NCBI GenBank assembly: GCA_000507305.1
Contig: DF241436.1
Coordinates: forward strand, 1-64,000
Source: Breviolum minutum Mf 1.05b.01
Lineage: Eukaryota > Sar > Dinophyceae > Suessiales > Symbiodiniaceae
Direction of reading: 5' to 3'
DNA length: 64,000 nt
Positions 57,919 to 64,000 of this stretch are shown in pieces. Made by a program: the position numbers and the translations under genes. Position 1 is the stretch's first letter, and each line of letters opens with the position of its first letter. A model generated the notes under the pieces. It was not told the origin of the DNA. It was given only the letters and a program-made list of their open reading frames with translations, and ran no database searches.

Positions 57919-58743
57919 ATGTCGAAGGCGCCTAAGGCGTTTGAGTGGCCACAAGTGGCAGATCCGCAACCAACCTCAAGGGTGGTGTCATCGCCCAAGG
58001 ATTGGCGTGAAGAGTCCTTGCTCGTGCCTCATGAAGCACTCAGATGGTGGGGGAGAGAGGTTTCGAAAGTCCTGGATGAATTTGATCCCGTCTCAAGGTC
58101 CACTTGCGTATGGAAAACCAAGATTTTCTTCGACTTTTTGGAGTCTTACTACATTCCATGCGTTCATCACCATCATGATTCAGAGGAGAAGATCTACAAC
58201 GTTCACATTATGAGGAAATGTGAAGCTCAGGGAATACCCAACCCATTCGATTTTATCAAGAAGGAGCACCAAGAGCTCTTGTCCAAATTGGAGAAGATCA
58301 TGGGCTATCGCACTGCTTTTGAAAAACAAGATTCCCAAGCAAGCAAAGCTTTGGTGGAGTTCAAGCAGGAGTTCAAAGACCTTCTTCGCTTCATGGATGA
58401 TCATTTGGCTGAAGAGGAGCGAAGCTATCCCAAGATTCTTTTGGACTGTGGTTTTACCGAAGAAGATGAGAAACAAGCCGTTGGTGAGATTCTCCAGAGC
58501 TTAGGTCTTGATGGAAACAAGCGTCTCTTGCCTGCCATTTTGTATGCCATGTGCATATGGAAAGGCAAAGAGAAAATGCAACAGTGGTACGCAGAATCTG
58601 TTCCTCCCCCAATCAAAATGCTTTGTGACAATTGTTGGATTGATGACTTTTACCAAAATCAAGTCCGTGTTTTGGAAGCATTGCAGCAGGAAGAAGAGTT
58701 CCAGCTACAAGCGCCGTCGTGCAATATCTGTTCTTTGATGTGA
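57919..58743 (+). CDS. hemerythrin HHE-domain protein
   Basis: ATG 57919, 274 codons in one uninterrupted frame, unlike the other genes here. Iron-ligand candidates follow the hemerythrin pattern: His38 (PHEALRWW), His83-86 with Glu90 (VHHHHDSEEK), His117 (KKEHQELL) and His162 with Glu165-167 (DDHLAEEE), spread over four helices. Such domains bind a di-iron centre and sense or carry oxygen, NO or iron; the role here is unknown. The frame is open upstream to 57748, but MSKAPK starts where conservation would begin. The protein ends CNICSLM, a possible prenylation (CaaX) motif. Confidence 0.8.
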   Translation: MSKAPKAFEWPQVADPQPTSRVVSSPKDWREESLLVPHEALRWWGREVSKVLDEFDPVSRSTCVWKTKIFFDFLESYYIPCVHHHHDSEEKIYNVHIMRKCEAQGIPNPFDFIKKEHQELLSKLEKIMGYRTAFEKQDSQASKALVEFKQEFKDLLRFMDDHLAEEERSYPKILLDCGFTEEDEKQAVGEILQSLGLDGNKRLLPAILYAMCIWKGKEKMQQWYAESVPPPIKMLCDNCWIDDFYQNQVRVLEALQQEEEFQLQAPSCNICSLM

Positions 58744-60928
58744 GTCCTGTCCCTGGTCAGTCCCGGTCAGTCCCGAACAGTCCTGAGACTGGGCATGCCA
58801 TAGGCATTTTCGAGGATCTGAACGGATTTCCTTATTCAGATTTTTCCCGCGGAAAAAAACAGCTGAAAAACGTGACCTTTTGGCAGGATCATTGCAGCTT
58901 GCCCAGCTTGCGTCAATTTGCTCATCCATCCAATTTATCTCGAGGTATGTTGCCAATTGTCGCAGCTTTCAGCGCGGATTTTGCCCAGAGCAAACGTGGG
59001 TGCTCGGCTGTGTGCAGTCCGTGTGACATGTCCAAAGAGCTAAGTTTTTATCAAAAATGGTGTTTCAAGTCTTTACTAAAGAGCTTATATAAACTATGAG
59101 AATGCTAAGGATTTCGAGAAACAAGTTTTGAGCATTTTTAAGCACACTTTTTTGTCAACCGGGTATTTCAATGAACTAATGTTCATTTCAGAATGGTACC
59201 GAGCAGTTGTATAGCCTGTGAAGTTCAAGAGAATGGCCTCGTGGAGGTGCCAGTTGCGATAGCTTCAGCCTTGTGGCAGCCTCACACAAAGGGCATGGGG
59301 TTGGAAGAGTTTTGTGTTCGTCAAGGGTGTAGGAATCTCTCGGTCTTGTTTTTTTAAATTATATCTTAATTCTCTGGATGGTAGTCTCCAGGCGAGTTTG
59401 CAAAGCAACAGCTACTCTTCTCTGAGCTACTATTCCCGGAGCTATTATTCTTTGAGCTAATTCAACTCTGCTCTGAGCCATTGCTTTCTGAGCTGCTCTC
59501 AGCTACCTTGACAATAGAGATGATTCGGTCCTTCGTCTAGCAGCTCCTAAAGAGACAGCTATCCCCAAAAGCTGAGAGGCCGTCACCCGGATTGAAAGTT
59601 GTCTCGCTGTAAGGTGGCTGACTTGTATTTGCATCATGGCAGTGGTCCTAAACTGGGAGGACTGTGTGAGGCGTGGTGACATCAGGTGACAGGTGAAAAA
59701 TGATCCTTGAAAAGCACAATGCTTTGATATGCTTGTCAAGTCATAGTTATCAAAGCAAACAGTAGCAAACATTGAAAGGCACTATCGAACTTGGCAACGA
59801 CAACATGGCGTTTTTACATTAGCTCAGCGTGGGCAGGCTTTGGGAATCGGGGGAGGAAGTCTTATAAAGTTTCTGTAGATGATGGATAATGGGGCGATGG
59901 AAAAGGAATGCGTTTGAATGAACAAAAAGCAAACATGGAACAAAAAAGCCTCAAAAGGAAAGTAATTCACCCTCGAGGTCCATCCAAACAGAATCTGTGA
60001 GTACTACATGATAGGTGAAGCGATATGCAACATGACTTGCCCCTGTCCAGCCCCACATTTGCCCAGCATCAAGGTGCACTTGGTTGAGCAACATGACGTG
60101 CCAGTCTGATTGCTCGAGCATTGGCCAGATATGGCTATGCAGGTTGCCTGAGCAACGCTGACTCAAAGTGGTGGGGTACAGCATGCTACAGCAGTACAGC
60201 CCGGTGTTTTCCGGGTGTTTTCCCCCGGTGCAGTTGTGTGGAAAAAGTCCGCGATGTAGAGGTCCAATGCTATGTCCGTTTGAAGGGACAAGGCGGACTG
60301 GGAAGAAAAGAATCACTGCAGCACCCTGAAGTACTTGTTGCTTCGACAGATCACATGTAATGCTTTCTTGAGGGATGATGTTGACAGCGCTATCAAACGT
60401 CGTAAGGTTGGTTCGATTTGTTTCTCGCACACACGCACACACACACACACACACTTGAAGACACACACACACACAAGCTTGAGTTCGAGTTCGCTATCCA
60501 CAAAATAAGGAGAAGATGGAGAAGAAGGTAACGATCGGTAGAAGATGATACAAGGATAAGTGAAGGGATGGGTAACTATGCATAAGCAATGACGAACATG
60601 CATATCATTAACATGTGTTCTCGATTCACAACAAATGTTCTTACATAAACTCAGGTCAGGTTTGCTTCTTGATTTTTTGCCTTTGGTATTTTGTTCTTTT
60701 CCACTAGTCATAGAAAGTATTTTTCTTCGCTTCCCAATGCCCTGATTCTGATGCTGATTAATATATAATTAAATACAACAAAATACAACAACTACCATAA
60801 TTTCAACAAGTCTATGAATTTCGAAATAAATACTTATTGAGCTTTATTGAGGGAATANATATTTACCCCGAAAACCACTGTGACTTGGCTCAAGTGGGTT
60901 TTTCTTGCCCACAGATCTGGTAGAGAAA
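58744..60928. other. no clear gene; degenerate repeats
   Basis: Holds degenerate TTCTGAGCTA repeats (about 59410-59505) and an (AC)n microsatellite (60427-60475). A minus-strand frame at 59951-60400 is long but has no recognisable domain. Confidence 0.4.
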
Positions 60929-61201
60929 ATGACGAAGGGACTACTCGCCCGTGTACTTTTGCTGGCCTTGCTTTCAGAGTCTTCCGCGACATCCATGTGG
61001 TGGACCAAAACAGAAAAGCTGGACACCCCTCAGGTGGCGAAAACCCAAGCTGTGCCAGAAGATGCGAACTCGGACTTAAGCTTACTAAAGCTTGAAGATG
61101 CTAAGGGAAGAGACAGTGAAGATTCATTGGCTGAAGCAGTGGCATACAGAATAGGAGAGAATGCTGACAATGATGACTTTCTTGCAGCTTTCCACCACTG
61201 A
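60929..61201 (+). CDS. small predicted secreted protein
   Basis: ATG 60929, 90 codons. The N-terminus MTKGLLARVLLLALLSESSA is a typical signal peptide. The mature part is acidic (…SLAEAVAYRIGENADNDDFL) with no Cys. No family recognised. An N at 60858 lies just upstream. Confidence 0.5.
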   Translation: MTKGLLARVLLLALLSESSATSMWWTKTEKLDTPQVAKTQAVPEDANSDLSLLKLEDAKGRDSEDSLAEAVAYRIGENADNDDFLAAFHH

Positions 61202-62074
61202 GACGGAAGGCCCGGTACGCCCAGTATCATCTAGTATCCACGATCTCAAGGAAACTGGTGGATCACGCCGAACCGAGCCCATGAATGTGCAATAGGACTT
61301 AAAAAGCATTGCCGGTGCTTCAGGCTTGATTTTATTGCTTGAGACTCATTGGGTTTAACCCTCTATCGCATGGAGGATCATGGAAGTCATGCTACATCAT
61401 CATCCAATTGAATTAAATGTCAGTTGTTCCAAGCATATATTCAATCTGAAAGGGTACAACCCTTTGGATGCTGAATGAGGCTGTTCCCAGGACGTGGCGT
61501 GTTATTCTATCATTATATATCCCATATTATGTCATTAACTATCACAAGAATCATGCATATATTATATTATGAGCGATTCTTTTTGTCAACATGTTTCTTA
61601 AGCTGTTTCTCAACAGCGGATCCTGAGGAATTCTAAATATCGCAACTCTTCAAAGCACTTCTTGGGTCTTCTTGGTATCTCATGAGCTCATGTGGGAAGT
61701 ATAGGATTTGTGGATGTAGAGTGAGCAACACAAACGCCTTAAGATAGATAGATTCATTTTATTTGCGAAAATAGCAGTAATGTTGGTCATTTCGGTTTCC
61801 TCACTGCATGACTTTTGGCTGTGCTATTCAGTGTGCCCTAGCACACATCCAGCTGATTGAATTGAATTACTGTGACGTTTCTGTGCAATGTTAAGACCAC
61901 ACAAGCAAATTGAAGGAGCTGAAACAACCACAAAGATGCGCTCTGAAATGGTTGATTGATGAGTCTATATTCATTAATATTCAACGTTAAGATATGTTTA
62001 TATTGAGGCCACGCAAAATTAAGGGGTGAATCCCAAAAGCAGCAAAATTTTGTCGATCCTTTTTGATAGAAGCC

Positions 62075-62284
62075 ATGGCTCCTAATTTATGGCTGTGGAT
62101 TTTTGCAGTGCTACCTGGGGTTTTGTGCCAGATCAAGAAAATGGAGCCACTGACACTTGTGGAGACCTTGCTGAAAATCGAAAATGTGAGGCAAGGACTT
62201 ACATATTCTTACACTCCGTCCGAGACAAAAAAAGCCCTACTCGTAGGTTTGGTAGATCTTGATAGTGCGTGTATCAATTTGTGA
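62075..62284 (+). CDS. small predicted secreted protein or first exon
   Basis: ATG 62075 in a good context (gccatgg), 69 codons. MAPNLWLWIFAVLPGVLC looks like a signal peptide. The remainder is not recognised; it could be the first exon of a longer gene. Confidence 0.4.
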   Translation: MAPNLWLWIFAVLPGVLCQIKKMEPLTLVETLLKIENVRQGLTYSYTPSETKKALLVGLVDLDSACINL

Positions 62285-62586
62285 AGATTTCACTGGTTAG
62301 CCTTATCATATCATTCTTTGGCTGTTCTTTCCTGAAAAAGTGTGCCCAACACAAACCTTTGGCTTGGAGATTGAACTCGCAATCCGCATCAATTGCACCT
62401 TTTTTTGAATTTCAACAGCTTGAAGGGTGACTTGTTGCAGGATCTAGATGGATTCTCATAAGATTTAGAGTAGTCTTGCTACAAGTAGTGATAGTTAAGA
62501 GTTTTCCAGGTTTTTTTGTCAACCAAGTCATGGCCCCAAGGATGGTAACTCCAGCACGGTAAGCTACAGAGAGGCTCGTTACATGC

Positions 62587-62760
62587 AGGGACTCTCGAAG
62601 GAGAAAATTGACGCCGAGGATCCCAGAGGCATGCGAAAGGTCTTCGCAGAAACTCAACGAACAGGACCGGGACATACCGGCGAGGACGTTGAGCAAAAAA
62701 GTGGTGGAAGGTTTGACAAACCAGCATATTGGTCATCAGCTTCCAGACGAAATCGAGGTG
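62587..62760 (+). CDS. candidate exon, charged
   Basis: atgcag acceptor, …CERSSQKLNEQDRDIPARTL… to QLPDEIE, GT donor (gtgaca). A second frame (LSKEKIDAEDPRGMRKVFAE) is also open, so the frame is uncertain. Confidence 0.4.
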
Positions 62761-62838
62761 ACATGTACCAATTCTGATGTGTTGTGTATTTGAGTGTACA
62801 CCTGTCTTCCATGTCCTTCCACTCTTTTTTAAGCGCAG

Positions 62839-62969
62839 GAAGTTCAAAAGCAATCATCGCCTTCTTTCTTTTTCATGATTCAGCAGTTGCTGTCAGCAAG
62901 AATGGCAAAGTGCAGTGCGTTTTGGAGCTTGAACGACTCTTCAAAATTCGCTACTTCAACTCCATTGGA
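62839..62969 (+). CDS. possible carbamoyltransferase (NodU/CmcH-like) exon
   Basis: gcgcag acceptor, SSKAIIAFFLFHDSAVAVSK followed by NGKVQCVLELERLFKIRYF. The HDS-x-A-x-x-x-x-G and E-E/LER-F pattern resembles the N-terminal ATPase-like domain of NodU-type carbamoyltransferases. Only this exon is visible, so the call is tentative. Confidence 0.4.
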
Positions 62970-63212
62970 CGTCCACAGCACCTTTGTCGCAGGCTAGGCG
63001 AGATGGAGGGGAAAAGACTGTGTAGTAGATGTAGTAGTGTCCCTGAAGTGTTCCGAAATTCAGGATCAGTGGATTCTCTTTTTCCGATTCTCTTCTTAGC
63101 GCAGCTTCGAAAGCTGCTTTGCAGCAAGTCTAAAGGTACATGCCACAACTTCTGGTTTGAAAGTGAAATGTGGACCGTTGGCCCATCCAAAACAAATTTT
63201 ATGGACAAAAAA

Positions 63213-63989
63213 CTAATCCAAATTCTCCTCACCGCAAACTGGATTGTCGATGAAATTTTGAAATCCCTTCTTCAGAAAGGTGAGCCTTTCCTCAAAGGTC
63301 ACATCAAGGATTCTAGGGTCAAGAATCTTTTTCCGTTTAATCGCAAAAACTCGATTCAATGATCTTTTGGTACCCGTCTCAGTACAGAAAAATTCCCTCA
63401 AAAGTTTCGCCGCTTCATCCCCACAAGTGAGCTGCGGTCGGCATCTGATGCCTTTGTGCCACTGTGAGGAGCCCAAATGTTGTAAAGAAGTAGCACGCTT
63501 GACAAAATCGTGTGTCCACAATCTTGTACGTGTATCCTTCTGTAAAATATTGATGGCCCTTGCAAAAACATGTGTTTGGTCCGCCAATGTACGACTACCA
63601 GTCATATCAGCTTCACAACAATCGTCCTTCAAAAACCATTTATGTTTCAAATATCGATCCTTAGCTTTCTTGTCCACAATGCAAACTGGAGCCTGTGTTC
63701 CAGTGTATAAGTAAAAATCAATGTAAAGCTCAACCAAACTGATATCTGCACTGCAGTTACACTGTTGTTCCGCACACCACTTGAGGCCTGAAGCCCATTT
63801 GCAAATCCGCCACAAAAACTTTGGTCCAAGTGGAAAAGACATGCATCTAGAAAAAGACGCTTCAGAAATAATTGCGTGGTTACCCTTTGTTGAGGGTAAA
63901 TGTTGCAAATAGTCTTCACCATTGGCTTGTCTATGTTGTTGAACTCTACCGGTTTTTCTCTGCGCAAGAAACGCAGCATTCACCTGCAC
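63213..63989 (-). pseudogene. possible LINE-like reverse-transcriptase C-terminal fragment
   Basis: 258-codon minus-strand frame that is still open close to the window edge, so its 5' part may lie outside. It contains CKWASGLKWCAEQQCN and SLVELYIDFYLYTGTQ, reminiscent of the region after the RT in dinoflagellate LINEs, where a 'W-ELYVDF' type segment is common. No RT catalytic motif is inside the window, so the identification is weak. Confidence 0.4.
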
Positions 63990-64000
63990 AGCAAGATCCA

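Noticed and set aside
59951-60472. Minus-strand 173-codon frame
   Set aside because: Partly an AC microsatellite; the rest has no splice or domain support.
1-64000. CRISPR arrays, tRNA, rRNA genes, bacterial promoters or ribosome binding sites
   Set aside because: None seen; the DNA is eukaryotic. tRNA detection by eye is unreliable, so a missed tRNA is possible.

Overview
The window looks like nuclear DNA of a dinoflagellate, most likely a suessialean such as the Symbiodiniaceae. That rests on four things. The genes are cut into many short exons with long introns. Introns end in AG before an exon that starts with G, and donors include GC and GA as well as GT. Two tyrosine-recombinase retrotransposons carry DNA-methyltransferase-like segments. 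A terminal repeat of one of them holds a 16-nt match to the dinoflagellate spliced leader (DinoSL). All host exons recognised are on the + strand. Family names come from reading motifs by eye; no search was run. Many exon ends are approximate.

Layout. 0-15.4 kb: a string of short exons, nearly all phase 0 with lengths divisible by three, many coding Gln/Glu/Arg/Ala-rich coiled coil; one or more genes of unknown identity. 15.6-18.7 kb: a violaxanthin de-epoxidase-family gene in about ten exons, including a 13-nt microexon and a probable thylakoid-lumen targeting exon. 19.6 kb: a 131-bp element with perfect 16-bp terminal inverted repeats. 20.2-22.8 kb: a J-domain (DnaJ-type) protein with a charged coiled-coil tail. 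28.2-31.4 kb: a TPR-repeat protein whose introns hold long microsatellites. 34.1-55.0 kb: a ribonuclease HI gene with all five catalytic residues, spread over at least six exons.

The RNase H intron between 35.11 and 54.26 kb is about 19 kb long and holds two complete, unrelated tyrosine-recombinase retrotransposons, both in the sense orientation. Element 1 (35795-43616) and element 2 (46164-54053) both have the A1-ORFs-B1-A2-B2 split direct repeats typical of PAT/Ngaro-type elements. Element 1 runs basic ORF, tyrosine recombinase, Cys-rich ORF, Gag-like, methyltransferase-like, RT, RNase H. Element 2 runs small membrane ORF, coiled-coil ORF, Gag-like, then RT, RNase H, methyltransferase-like and tyrosine recombinase. 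Element 2 is interrupted by only one in-frame stop and one frameshift, and its B repeats look identical, so it is probably young.

After the RNase H gene come a foldback element, an uninterrupted hemerythrin-like gene (57.9-58.7 kb), two small predicted secreted proteins, a possible carbamoyltransferase exon and, on the minus strand at the right edge, a possible LINE fragment. Single N bases at 35255, 43617 and 60858 mark unresolved positions; the one at 43617 falls exactly at the right end of element 1.
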